The notes under the pieces are model-generated. The model had not been told where the DNA came from. It saw only the letters and a program-made list of their open reading frames with translations, and searched no databases. The position numbers and the translations under genes are program-made. 64,000 nucleotides of DNA, from NCBI GenBank assembly GCA_958510825.1, contig OY294049.1, positions 24,442,945-24,506,944 on the forward strand, written 5' to 3'. Of the stretch, positions 33,005-44,795 are shown in pieces (positions within the stretch are counted from its first letter, which is position 1; the number at the start of each line of letters is the position of its first letter). Origin of the DNA: Brachypterus glaber. Its lineage: Eukaryota; Arthropoda; Insecta; Coleoptera; Kateretidae.

Positions 33005-33680
33005 CAGAGCGGTCCAAAAGCCAAAAGCCCCCTTCTTAACTTTTAAATGAGGTGAGATATCGACTTCAAATTTATAATTCTTAAATAAGACAACTAAAAC
33101 TATTTTTTAGCATATATTTGGTACTTTTAGCTCTTAAAGTGTGGGCAGTGGGGCATGGTGGGACATTTTTTTAAATGGAAAGTTCGTGTGATATATTATT
33201 TTAAAGCTAATGAAATTCTCCATTTAACTATATATTTTTTAATTTTTTTGAATTTTTTTTTTTGGGTTTAAAATGGGTATTTTTGTCAAAATTTCTCTAA
33301 AAAAATCAAAAAAGTTTTTAAAAATGACTAATTTCATGATGAAAAAACGTAAATTATACTTTTAAACTAATTTTAATGGACATAAATAAAAATTTACAAA
33401 AAAAAAACTTTAAAAATCGCATGTTTTAGCACAAAAAATTAAAAAATCAAAACCTTAAAAAAAAATTTAAAAAATTAAAAATATATACAATCCAATAGAA
33501 AATTTTATTTGCTTTAAAACGATATATCATATTTAAAAAAATGCCCACATTTTAAGAGCTGAAAGTATGAAACATATGCTAAAAGATAAACTATCTACTA
33601 AGTTGTCTTATTGAAAAGTTATAAATTTGAAGTCGATATTTTAACTCGTTAAAAAGTTAAGAGGGTCTTTTGGACTGCTC
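33005..33680. mobile_element. TIR foldback element, family B, copy 2
   Basis: TA|cagagcggtccaaaag at the left and cttttggactgctc|TA at the right. The inner arms match 7651-8365 (tatatttggtacttttagct, gctcttaaagtgtgggcag, catgatgaaaaaacgtaaat). Confidence 0.7.
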
Positions 33681-33799
33681 TATACGTAGCAACTCGTTGT
33701 TAGGGTTAAATTTTATCAAAGGTGCTGATTTGATTTTTACAATAAAATCAATTTTACATTTTAATTTTACTTTTATTAATCTTATTGATGTTTATTTTA

Positions 33800-33955
33800 T
33801 GTTGGATCGTAATAAGCATCACGGCCATTAAGTGCTTTACCGGTTTCGGATATGATAGTATGGAGATTTCGACTTCGTCTCACTCTCCAAAATAATCCTC
33901 AACTGGTAAAATGCACTTACTACCCTTAATACTAAAATAACTATTTAGTACCTTA
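33800..33955 (+). repeat. Dispersed repeat I, copy 1
   Basis: About 150 bp similar to 61215-61370 in the same orientation: ttggatcgt, catcacgg(c/t)cattaa, ggagatttcgacttcgt, ctccaaaataatcct, actggtaaaatgcactta. The ends are not defined. Confidence 0.6.
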
Positions 33956-34369
33956 TATTTGAAAACTTTGAAGAACTTTTCATTAATTTTTTGACATATC
34001 TGCCAAATGCTCATTGGGTCACTCAATCTAGTACCTAACTTTTTTACATTTTTTTTTTTGCTTTTGTACTATTTTTTTTTTGTAGTGATTTTCTGGGTCT
34101 CGAGAAGTGGCCTGTCTCGACAGGCCTGACAAGTCCATATCTTCTCTTGACCCAAAAAAACACTTTCCCGTCTAGGATTACAATATACTATTTTCTTAAT
34201 TTTTTTCAGATGGCAAAAAATCATCCCTTAATTGTTAATGTAAAAAACCTACGTTTACATGGCAGTACCAGTACCACTTGGTTAAAATTAAAATTTGTTA
34301 CCCGGGTAAGTGTTTGATACCACGGCATCAAAAATTAAATATTATTATTATATATTTATTTAGATATTG

Positions 34370-34484
34370 GGTAAGGGAACGTTTAAGTATTACGTAACGA
34401 AAATTGTACCAAAATTCATACACTTCATACCCCGGTTCCCGCGTTACAATTTGCGTTACGTAATACTTGAACGTTTCCTAAGGT
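34370..34484. mobile_element. Small palindromic MITE
   Basis: ggtaagggaacgtttaagta and ttacgtaacg return as cgttacgtaatacttgaacg and tttcctaagg. The spacer is about 35 bp. Confidence 0.75.
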
Positions 34485-34577
34485 TATAGTTTAAAATTTA
34501 TCCAGCATTTCCAAAACTGATATGGTGAAAAAATAAGCCCAAATAAAATGTCAAATAGATAAAATTGAATGTTTAGG

Positions 34578-34610
34578 GCCCCTAAACGGCCCCTAAACGA
34601 CCCCTAAATG
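34578..34610. repeat. 11-bp tandem repeat, three units
   Basis: gcccctaaacg, gcccctaaacg, acccctaaatg. Confidence 0.8.
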
Positions 34611-35329
34611 GACCATGATCAACTGCAAAAAAAGTTGGAGTATATTGCCCTAGGAAAATATAATTAGTTTTTTCCAAATTCAGTTTGGAATTTGATAAAA
34701 ACCCTCGGGTAACATACGTAACGTTTTTTTGTAGCATACAAAACAACTGTAATAATTTCTAAAGAAGTATATAAATATAGTTTTTTTTACTGCTATAATA
34801 CTAATTTTTATAGTCAATGAGAATATCCATATTAAAATATATATTGGTTGGGTGGTTTTTGCACTGAAGAAAAATTCTAATTCTTACTAAATTTAAACTA
34901 TTCTGTATTGAAAGATTACAATTGTTGGCGCCATATAGTGTCGTACAAAAGAACAAAAATACATAATTTATAAGATTCATAAAATATTAGGAAATTCATA
35001 TTTAACCTATAGTTAACTTTTTATTCAGTACTTTTTAAAGCAAAACTTTTATAAAGTTTTACTAATTATAAACTTTATTAATGAGCAAAGTAATTCTATA
35101 GATAAGGTAAAAAATAATAATTAAAAACTCTTTATTTATTCAAAGTCTATAATTTTTAACAAGTTGAACTCCGTGAGGGACATTCATGTCCCTCGCAAAT
35201 AAAATCCTTAACGGCAATAAGAGACATGCTTATCCCTCACTACTATATTATTTTTAAAACCCTTCTATTCACTTCATGAAGTAAATTCACTCATTTTTTT
35301 ACCCACGTTAGATATTTTAAAACTAAAAT

Positions 35330-35690
35330 TAGGTTACATACTCTCTGTTTTACCCACTTAGAATAAACGTAGAGGGCTGAAATTCGGTAAACATGCATAT
35401 CTCTAATGACAATAAAATTTTACATAAAATTTACCCCCAACCCCCACCCCTAAAATTAGAAAAAATCCCTTTTCTACCCATATGAGACAATTTGAAATTA
35501 AATTTCATACTCATCTCATGACAATAAAATTTTCTTATAAATTAGGCATCCCCATTCGACCATGTTGCTATATAAACCTTCTTTTTGTTTTACCCACACT
35601 GAACTGAACTGAAATTTGGTATGCATGATTATATCCGGTGAGAATATAATTTTACATAAAATATATAAAACAAGTTTTTAAAGTTAAACC
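35330..35690. repeat. Degenerate ~120-bp tandem units
   Basis: Three diverged copies, each with a tacccac(a/t)-type start, tgaaatt(c/t)ggta, catg(c/a), gacaataaaattt and acataaaattta. No other gene is seen between 34611 and 35890. Confidence 0.5.
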
Positions 35691-35889
35691 CTTCTATTAA
35701 ATACATATTACCTATAACTATAAAGTAGAAAAAAAGACATTTATAAGCAGGGTTTTGGAAATGTTGCCAAAAATTAAAAAATCAAAAGTGCAAAACCTTT
35801 CTTTTAAAAATATCGTTTTTCTAAATTTGTATAAATGTTTTGTTTTCTACTTTATAGTTATATGTAATATGTAAAATATTTATATTGTA

Positions 35890-36122
35890 AAAAAAAGTGG
35901 AAATTGACATGCTAAATCAGAGGTATAATATGTTGCCAAGCAGATGCACGTAAAATTTACGAGATTTAACTTGTTATTTTATATTTTTTTAGGAATATTA
36001 CGTACACGTACATGTAATATTCCTAAAAAATTGTAAAGTTACAAGCTAAATCTCGTAAATTTTACCTGCACCTGCTTGGCAACATATTACCTCTGATTTA
36101 GCATGTAAATTTACACATTTTT
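35890..36122. mobile_element. Palindromic MITE
   Basis: The arms aaattgacatgctaaatcag, aggtataatatgttgccaag and gtaaaatttacgag return inverted from 36043 to 36120. The centre is ggaatattac ... gtaatattcc around 35992-36023. Confidence 0.85.
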
Positions 36123-36334
36123 TATTTGTGTTGTACATATACATTGTATGTATATGTGTAAAAACTATGTAAAATACGCAGATATTAGCGGATATACGCG
36201 TTAATAAACAAACCGTGGACAAAGGGAGTAGTTTAATAGAGAAAAGCATTTGTACTATTCTGCCCTAATTATATAAAACGTCCTAACTAACATTACTATT
36301 TTCCCCAATTTTTTCGATTGAATGCCCAAATTCC

Positions 36335-36412
36335 CTGACTTACAGGTTTCCATTTCTCTTTCCTTAAATTTTTCCTGACTTCTGTGATTTCCCTGACTGG
36401 TGGGAACCCTGG
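36335..36412 (-). mobile_element. Possible hAT-type element end
   Basis: On the minus strand it begins cagggttcccaccagtcagg and continues with repeated tcaggga(a) words. CAGGG-starting termini of this form are common among hAT-like elements, but no second end or 8-bp duplication is identified, so this is tentative. Confidence 0.35.
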
Positions 36413-36476
36413 AGAATAGAGAAGTATGGCATAGAACAACCGGTATATGCAGATAAGCCGAAAATGAAAAAAAAAT

Positions 36477-37466
36477 TACTTGGGATGGACCAAGGGGTAT
36501 TTGGCCAGTTTAGGCGGCCAAAAGTGGAGTTTCCAAAAAATCACCCTAGGTAAAAAAAATGTTAGAAACTTAAGCTTACTAAGTGGGACAAATAATACCA
36601 CCCTCCCTGCATCGCTCCGATCGGGCGGTCAGCTTAAACCTAATATTCTTTTTTGTGGATTTGTGCTTCTTGCTGCGTAGCCGTATTTTTAAAGTAAATA
36701 TTTATTATTTGGGATATAATTTAAAATAAATAATTATGGATTTCGATAAAGCAGGTAAGGGTGTATAAATTTACAATAAATTTAATGCACTAGTTTTGAA
36801 TTTTGAATAATACAAAGCCTTTAAAAAAATGTAATTTTTCAGTAAATTTTTAAGACTAACTCGAGAATATTAGTTGTACTTTTACAGTCTTCCCCGCTAT
36901 GTACTTTACTGAAGTATCAAGGTAAAGGTTTGGACTTTAAAACGTTAGTAATAAAAATGGATCTAGGAGACTTTGCCGAAAAATTTACCGCGAAACTTTT
37001 ACCGCGAAAACGTTTACCGCGAAAACATTTACCGCGCAATGATTAAACCGCGAAAGGTTTCACCGCGAAAAAGTAATTACCGCTAAAAATTATTACCGCG
37101 AAAACATTTACCGCGGAAACTATTATCGCGACAATAAAAATCACGCATACTTTTACGTCGTATTAATATAATTGCGCATACTTTCGCCGCGCAATATGAT
37201 AATCGCGCCTAAATTTTAATTAAAAAAAATAACCTTAAAATATATATTATAATTTTTTGAATGAAACGCTTATTTTATAATCATAGTTTTGTTTTTATTT
37301 TTTATCAAAAGCAAAAACAAACAAACTAAACCAAACAATTTAATCATATTTATGTTTTTTAAAATACTAAAATTATAACATAGTAATATGACATGTTTAG
37401 TGACAAATAAACCACAAAAATAAATTTGGCCTCCTAAATCGGTCAAATACCCCTTAGTGGGACGTT
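36477..37466. mobile_element. Inverted-end element with CGCGAAA array
   Basis: The ends carry an imperfect inverted repeat: ccaaggggtatttggcc at 36489 and ggtcaaataccccttagtgg at about 37440. Inside, from 36976 to about 37207, a ttACCGCGAAA-like word recurs at 36976, 36988, 37002, 37017, 37032, 37048, 37063, 37080, 37096, 37111 and 37126, then in weaker form at about 37142, 37156, 37172, 37187 and 37203. Spacing is 12-17 bp, mostly 15-16. Only one orientation of array is present, unlike the related element at 15225. The 66-residue frame at 36480 looks spurious. Confidence 0.5.
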
Positions 37467-37998
37467 TTAACTAAGAGGGCAGTATTTTTAATTGATATTT
37501 ACAATTATGGCGAAGGCGCTGTCATTGATATAAAGCTTTTCTAATTTTTACCAATTTGTTAATGTATTTTTTGAATTGAAAAATATTTTATTTTATAAAA
37601 TGGAGATAATAGAATAACCACCAATTTATTTTTGCTCATATATTTTTGTACATGTAAGTAATCGATATTTTTGTATAGCAATATAGTATTCTAGAGCCAA
37701 AATATACAAAAAAAAATAAATTGAAAGAAGAATCATGTGATACATATTTTAAAAGTATTGAATTTCTCTATTTGACTTTTGAAAAGCAAGGTATGATATA
37801 ATGCCATGATTGATGTTACACCTTGAATACAAAGCAGGAATTTTTTAGTAAAATTTTTATTTTTTAGTCAAAGAATTCCTATTCAGCATACAAAACAATT
37901 GAAAAATACACACCAAACGGAAAAGTATAATAAAGAAATATCGAAAGAAATAAAACAAATCAAATGACTTCGTTAAAATTAAAAGATAATATATTTTA
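37467..37998. other. AT-rich stretch, no gene seen
   Basis: No recognised feature. Confidence 0.4.
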
Positions 37999-38030
37999 TA
38001 ATAAGATAAGATAAGATAAGATAAGATAAA
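37999..38030. repeat. (ATAAG)n microsatellite
   Basis: About six copies of ataag. Confidence 0.9.
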
Positions 38031-38208
38031 TTTATTTAAGGATCTCGAGAATTTTCATTCTATATAGATCTATCCAATAATACATACATTAAATAATATT
38101 AAAAATTAATTAGATGTATAATAATACAAATTAGACGATAGGCCAAAGCTTATACCAAGGTTATAGAGCTGTATTTTTCTTAAAAAGTGAATTAAAAAAT
38201 AGTACATT

Positions 38209-38327
38209 ATGCATCTAGTATGCGAACTAAGTGTTTAGCCTTCGAGACTGAAGTTTTTTTGCTGAGACGGAGTCGAGGCAAAAAATCAGTCGAGAACACT
38301 TAAGACAGTTCGCATACATGATGCATA
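38209..38327. repeat. Short palindrome adjoining repeat J
   Basis: tatgcatctagtatgcgaac and taagtgttt return as aacacttaag and gttcgcatacatgatgcata. The right arm overlaps the homology shared with the copy of repeat J at 4277. Confidence 0.75.
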
Positions 38328-38598
38328 TACTTTTTTTTCTACTACCTAAAGCTAGTAACTCCATATATCAGTTAAAAATAAAGTTTAAAAATTATTTTGA
38401 CGTAGCTGTCAGTTTGACAAATAAGTTGAAAAAAGTTAGTAGTTGTCTCAAAAATTTTTCATTATTGACCGTAGTCAATTAACAATGCTTAACAACGGTC
38501 AATAATAAATGAGTTCAATGATTTTATTGGTTGCCAAGGTAAACAAGTCCTGACAACGGTAGATAATATGTAAGCTAGCACATAATTAGGTAGTAGAA
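38308..38598. repeat. Dispersed repeat J, copy 2
   Basis: Matches 4277-4567 over about 290 bp. Inner ends ttctactacct and aggtagtagaa are perfect inverted repeats here, whereas copy 1 has decayed ends. Confidence 0.7.
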
Positions 38599-39107
38599 AA
38601 AATAAATTTATTAGTATTATACATATAATATGTAGGTAATTTTCTTTTATGTTTTATATTTTTAAAATTTATGTTATTTCAGAGAATTGAAATTAAGAAT
38701 TATAATCAAATTTTGAAAGGGGAAGTACAAGGAAAAAAATGGTATATAACATGGAACGGAGGATTAAAAATGGAATAGATGGGAGCGGGTTGAAAGCTCA
38801 AAACTTATTTGTGTAACCTTGATTTGTAAAAACATATCCTACGGACATTATACATGGCACAGTGAGGCAAATTTAATTTCTAGTAGATTCTAAAAACTTG
38901 AGTATTAACCTAAAATAATTATTTTTATTTTTAGATTATATTCTATTGATAACAAGAAAAATAGGTGAAAAAATCTAAAGCTTAAGGAAGTCAATTTTTA
39001 AGGGGTTACAATTAGTAAATTTTAATAAAAAAATATTAAAAAATTAAAACCAACTCTAAATAAGCTGCTGACAACGAAATAATAATTGCAAAAGTCTAAA
39101 GCTTGAG
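38599..39107. other. AT-rich stretch, no gene seen
   Basis: No recognised feature before the 2.1-kb element. Confidence 0.4.
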
Positions 39108-39111
39108 GGGT

Positions 39112-41244
39112 TGTACCGTAATTAATACGTTCACTGCCAACGGCTAGTTTTGACAGCGGAGCAATGGGTATGGGCAAGGGAAAAATAGAAAGAATTGATT
39201 AATGTTGTTAGGGGCGCCAGTTACTTTAGCTTTTACTCCTTTAGGTAAGTAACAACCTAGTGTAAATACTTAAGCTTTTCAGTTTGAGAAAATATAACCC
39301 TTAAATAAAATAAGATAATTCATTTGTGAAATTTATTATAAATAAACTTAATGAAAGCACATCAAGTAATGTATTAATATATCTAAAAAATATGTGTAAT
39401 TATATTAAGATATAATTAAAGAAATCTTAATAAAAATTACTAAATTCAGAAATCATTCGACTTAAATGTATAAAGAAAACATGAAGTTCAGCAAGCACCA
39501 AGAAATGTATGTAAACAGCAATCATTTCTTGCAGTGTTTAAAAGTCATGCTTAAATTAGAAATCATTTAATCAAAAGTATGATATTTAATAATTAATAAA
39601 TGAGATTAAATGTTTTAAAAAAAATAAGTACCTAAAAATGAACAAAAGCCAGAAGGGCATATAGTATTAAACAATACTATATCAGATCTGATAAAGTTTA
39701 CAGTTATAAGAATATTGAAATAAAAGAATTTAAAAATATGAAATATTGCTTTCAAAAGTTTTCAGAATGAGTACTTAGCTGGTTTCTGCAAAATCCATGA
39801 GGTATGAATTCCATCGTCTCCATCTGCACAAGTCTCCCCTATGCTGATGAATTCATTTCTCAAATGAAAGAAAGAAAATATAGGCTGTCCCATCTACTTT
39901 GGAAAAATCATCTTCCAGGATAAAATGTATTATCGAAAATGTTGTCCGGGATAAAATATACTTTTGAAAATTATGTCCAATATAAAATTGTCTGCTAGAC
40001 GGTTACATAGAATTTATCTATGCCGAAAATTACAGAACCATGTTCCAACAGAACATCACTCCATGCGGAGAACTTCTATATCAAATATACCAAAATAAAC
40101 TTCAACTTAAATTAATGTAATTCCATATTAATGGTATAGAAATGGTGAGTAATGGTCTAGTAATGGTATAGAAATAGTAATTAATGGTCTAGTGATGGTG
40201 GTTAATGGTGCTTAATGGTGCTTAATGGTGCTAAAACAATAATTATATCTTAGAAATATTCTAAGAAACAGAAAAACTTAACTTACATGTCATAGTAAGT
40301 CTTCGATGTCCATCGAAACGTTATAAATGCGTAATTGTAGAAAATAACAGTTACAATATCTTCCGCATTGTTTAAATATTCATTTTCACTAACTTTAAAT
40401 AAAAATACATGAAGGATTACTTCGATGATTACAGAAAATAAACACTCGTCAGTACGACACCACCATTTTGTATCAAAGTTGCTTCAAGAAGAACGAAAAT
40501 CGACCTTCTTAACCGGTATGAACCCTTCAGGTAAATAAAATCCTATTTCTGAACTATTAGCGACATCTATGCAAGTCATTATCAACTACAGTTTTACCGT
40601 ATAGGATTCCTAATAAAGGTAACGGAAACTACACCAAAAATAATAACCAAAAAGAATATTTCCTAATAAATCCGTATTAGTGATATCTAACCTCAAAATA
40701 TTACTCTAAGAAACAAATATAAACAATACTTATTGTTTATCAGCAAAACTAATAAAAATACGAACAGAATACTAAGTGTCCTGTGAACTAAGTATAAACA
40801 AAATACTGAATCTAAGTGAGCAGTTCCAGCAAACTATTTTCAACAAATTCTAGATTATCCCGAAGGAATAAGCATACGAAACTTTCCAGGAGAGACAAGC
40901 TACAGATGAAAGCCAGTGAAATCCAACCCTCAATAGACTCTGAAACATATAAAAACCAGGTAAGTCCATAGACAAATGTATTATAGAGAAATAAGTCATA
41001 TGATTCTTTATTATTAAAAATCATATTCTAATTATGTTTTCTTTATGTTATTTTCAGGTAGAACTATGGAATAGAGACTTATATGGTCAGAATTCAGTTC
41101 CTGCTACAAAATAGTCCCAGATACAAAATAGTTCTGTACGTACGTAACTATTTATATACAAAATAAACATAAATTATAACGTAAGTAAACGAATAGTTTA
41201 ATTAACCCTTGCTATATTACAAAGTGACGATTTATATCGTTACA
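39112..41244. mobile_element. 2.1-kb TGTA...TACA element with 4-bp TSD, copy 1
   Basis: The ends are TGTACCGTAATTAATACG and ...CGATTTATATCGTTACA, flanked by the perfect duplication gggt (39108-39111 and 41245-41248). It is the inverse of 58697-60813 over its whole length. TG...CA ends plus a 4-bp duplication fit a solo LTR of a Ty3/Gypsy-like retrotransposon. However, with small gaps the two ends also align as an imperfect inverted repeat of about 24 bp starting TGTA(A/C)CG, which with 4-bp duplications resembles Ginger DNA transposons. No polymerase, integrase or primer-binding site is visible. Short frames inside (40812-41024, minus) are only partly conserved with the other copy and are not called genes. 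An AATGGT-rich run lies near 40127-40236. Confidence 0.9.
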
Positions 41245-41269
41245 GGGTTAAATATTGTAAATCTCAATA

Positions 41270-41600
41270 CAAAATCTATTTTTTTTTTAATTTTGACAAA
41301 AAATTCGTAATCTGCTACCCTAAAAACAGTATATACCAATTTTGAGTCGGCATGGTTCATAAATGCCAAAATTCGACATATTGGTTTGGACATTTTTTTA
41401 TTTTGATCAAAAACTTTTGATCTATGACACAGGAAACCCCCAGAAACCGATGTTGGTTCGACTAGGCCATTAGTGAATCAAATCGTCCGCCGTGTTGGCG
41501 ATGCCATTTTGATTTTTTAATTTTGATCGAAAATTCGTAATATGCGATCCCGAAACCCCCTGATATCATATACCGTAAAAGCGTATAAAAATAATATGCA
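41270..41600. repeat. Degenerate ~118-bp tandem units
   Basis: The phrase ttaattttga(t)caaaaaattcg, followed by taat(c/a)tgc and aaaccccc, recurs about every 115-120 bp from 41285, 41398 and 41517. Nearly three copies. Confidence 0.6.
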
Positions 41601-43909
41601 ACTTTATGCCGCCAAATTTAGTAAGGTTTTATAGTGTTGTAAATAAGCTATCAGAGAGTTAAACATTTATTACCAGAATCAACAGGGATCAAACTGTATA
41701 TCAAGTAAAATAAAATAAAAAAAACGTTAAATAAAAGTTAATATCAGAGTTAAAATATCTTCTTAAAAAAGCAGCAATTTAAGGTACATTTGGATGAACC
41801 AAACCGTGATTTTGATAATGTATAGAACACAAAACTTAATATCACTTTTAAACATTCAAAGTGTAGCACTCAATATTGCCTGCATTGCAATGCAGGCAAC
41901 AAAAACAGATTATTTTTTTACTTCCTTATATGCCAACTTTAAGCTCTATAAAAGTATAAACATGTAATATCCAAGAGATTTTCCCAGTCATTTTATTAAA
42001 CTTTATACAGTTTATTTTCAGGTAACAATACTTTAATTTCTTTATTTAAAATTTGGTTTTGTAATTTTTGTCTTACTAGGTTCGAAAAATTCCCCACCGT
42101 GCGTGGATATGGGAGAAGTAAATGATTTCAATTTAATAATTCATGGGAAAAATGTCATATTTAATAGTGGTCGTTGAAAAATATAGGTATTTAAATCCTC
42201 TACCACAGAGGGAAGATAGGTACTGTCCACTTTTTCTATGCAGAATAATAAAAAAAATGGAATTATGACTAAAAAAGATTAACTGATCTTGTAGAGGTAA
42301 AAAACTGTGACATATTCTACTTGTAATACTTGAACATTACAACATATACTAATCCCAGTTCTAAACTTTAATGTTGTTAATATAATTATCGTCAGAAAAG
42401 CGGTTTATATGGTTATGCTGTAATGGATTAAAATTATATAAAATGGCATGAACTGCGGAACTTCTTATTAAAAAATCAGTTACTGTTATTAAAAAACCTA
42501 ATTAAATTTTACTGGCATCCAACTTTTAAATTTGATGTTAAGCTGGTTTCCTGTTTGCCCATTTTAAATATTTGCAGACTTTAAAAGTGACTTTTAAAGT
42601 TTTAAGTCACATCAGAATATCGCGATGTTGATATTTATTTACACACAGAAAAAAATATATATAAAGTATACGTGTTACTTGATTTAAGCATATTAGACTA
42701 TATAGTTTTATATTAATGTTAATTGTTTTTAATAATTAGATTTAAGCTCAGTCAGTACTTGATTCCAAGAAACTAGACAAATACTCAGTAGTAATATCAT
42801 AAGTGCATGTAATTTTTTTACTGTATTAAAATTAAAAAAACAATTTGCTTGGCATTTGTTTGAGTGCATTTTTCGTGTAACAAAATTCCGAGACCGCAGG
42901 TCGAGGAATTTTGACGAAAAATTCACTAAAACAATTTCCAAAATATATTTTTATATACAGTAAAAAATTATTTATAATTCAACATGCACGAATGGTATTT
43001 TGAAAGACTATTTCACAAACAAAATAAGGAAGTATATAATTTTACAATGTTTTATGTTGTTTCATATTTAAATTAAAAATTTAAAAACTAAGCAACAATA
43101 TTACTTTACAACTATAATTAAAAATTTAAATCTCAAATTTTCCGCGCTTTTTAAATCCACGATGTTCACTTGTTCGCGAATGTTGCCAAGTCTAAACTTT
43201 GCTCGAGGGATATTTTATGCTTGACATTATTCCAATAAAATAGTTGTTATCACATATATTAGCATTTAAATAAAGATCATTGATGTTTTTTTTTAAAAAG
43301 TTTAGTTTTCAACTGAAAAATAAAATAACGGGTGTTTCCACCCGTAAAAAAACAATTTCGTACCGGTTTCTAATAAATTTTGGCAACACTGTACTGGTAC
43401 CAGCACAGTCATTTGATGTTTTAATTTCCGTAATTATTTACTGCAAATATATTTTTAATATATAAGTGTTTAAATTAGTTTTTAGTGGCCGGCCTGTTTT
43501 TAATCCTTTACTGGTGACGTGGTGCCATTTGTGACCCCACCATAATAAATTATTTCATATTTTGAGGGCATGAGCCAGTGACACATATTATATTTTATTT
43601 TAATGTTGCCACCTGTTATTTTTTTAGAAGCTAATTACTATACCAGACTATTAAATAAACACTAAGGTTCACATTGACACTAAAAAATAACACAAACAAC
43701 AACAAAAATTAGGATTTTTAAAAAATTGAAATATGGCACCAGGTCACCAGTTGTGTTATGTTTTAACCACCTCGCCAGTTAAGGGTTAATACCAAGATTC
43801 AATTAAATAAATTAAAATTTATGAATATCAGTGATTTCTATTTCTATTTAAAGAATATATTTTTTTTTAGATTTTTAAAGTGCAATTTTTTTCCATATTT
43901 TTTTTAACA
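41601..43909. other. AT-rich stretch, no gene seen
   Basis: About 2.3 kb without a supported gene or repeat boundary. Short open frames near 42729-42941 and 43280-43465 have low-complexity composition. Confidence 0.4.
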
Positions 43910-44290
43910 TCAAAAAACCTTGGTCGCCATGATTCCAGCTGTTTGTATCGACTAAAAAAAAACGGGATATTATTCAGTATTGAAAAAACTAAAATCAAAT
44001 GCAGTTAAAATTTTTATGTGTCATTATAAAACGTAATAAAAGTAAATTCAAATACTTGTCGAGCTTTTCAGTTTTCACTTTACACTAGAAGAAATTATTT
44101 TCGTCAAAAAATAGCAAAATGGCGGACGTTTTTCCAAAAAATTTAAATAATTTTCAAGAAAAACGTCTGCCATTTTGTTATTTTTTAGCAAAACATTTTC
44201 TTCTAAATAGGGCTATAGCGACGTCAATACTGAATAATATCCTGTTTTTTCTCGATCCAAATGGCCGGAATCATGCGATAACCGTTTTTT
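43910..44290. mobile_element. Palindromic element with an inserted fragment
   Basis: The outer arms (catgattccagctg, cgggatattattcagtattg) and inner arms (tagcaaaatggcggacgttt / aaacgtctgccattttg) are inverted. The left arm is broken at about 43983-44088 by roughly 105 bp that replaces a short gacgtcgctatagcccta-type segment still present in the right arm. Confidence 0.75.
43983..44088 (-). repeat. Inserted fragment, inverse of 44690-44795
   Basis: aaatgcagttaaaattttta, gtaataaaagtaaattcaaa, tacttgtcgagcttttcag and ttttcactttacac match the later segment in inverse orientation, almost base for base. Confidence 0.85.
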
Positions 44291-44689
44291 GATGATTTTT
44301 TTTCAACAAACTTTTATGGCAAAAAGATTTTGATATTCTGATTTTGCTTCTTAAAAATCAAGGGTCAGCGGGGAAGAATCACCTCTTTTCAAGTTGAAAT
44401 AAAGTTTAACCCCAGCCATAATTTTATTATTTTTTAGTGGTCTCCCTGCCTATTTATTATTATTATAATTATAATTATTAATAATTATTAATATTATTAT
44501 GTCTGTTATAGGCATATGATGCAAATTTGAGACTCTCCATGTAAAAGTATGTATTAAAAACCATTTTCCAAGTTATTATTATATAAATAAATAAAAATAA
44601 ACATGAATAAAATTTATAATAACAATAGTATTTTTTCTAATTAAATTTATAAGTAGGTCTAAAATATTAAAATTAGCAATGAAATGCCC

Positions 44690-44795
44690 TTTGTGTAAAG
44701 TGAAAACTGAAAAGCTCGACAAGTATTTGAATTTACTTTTATTACGTTTTTTAATGGCACATAAAATTTTTAACTGCATTTGTTTTAAGTCTAAA
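44690..44795 (+). repeat. Source-like copy of the fragment at 43983
   Basis: tgtgtaaagtgaaaactgaa, aagctcgacaagtatttg and tttttaactgcatttg. The overlapping short frames on both strands are products of AT-rich sequence. Confidence 0.85.

Noticed and set aside
37999..38030. Telomere-like repeat
   Set aside because: The unit is ATAAG, not the insect TTAGG repeat. It is a short microsatellite.
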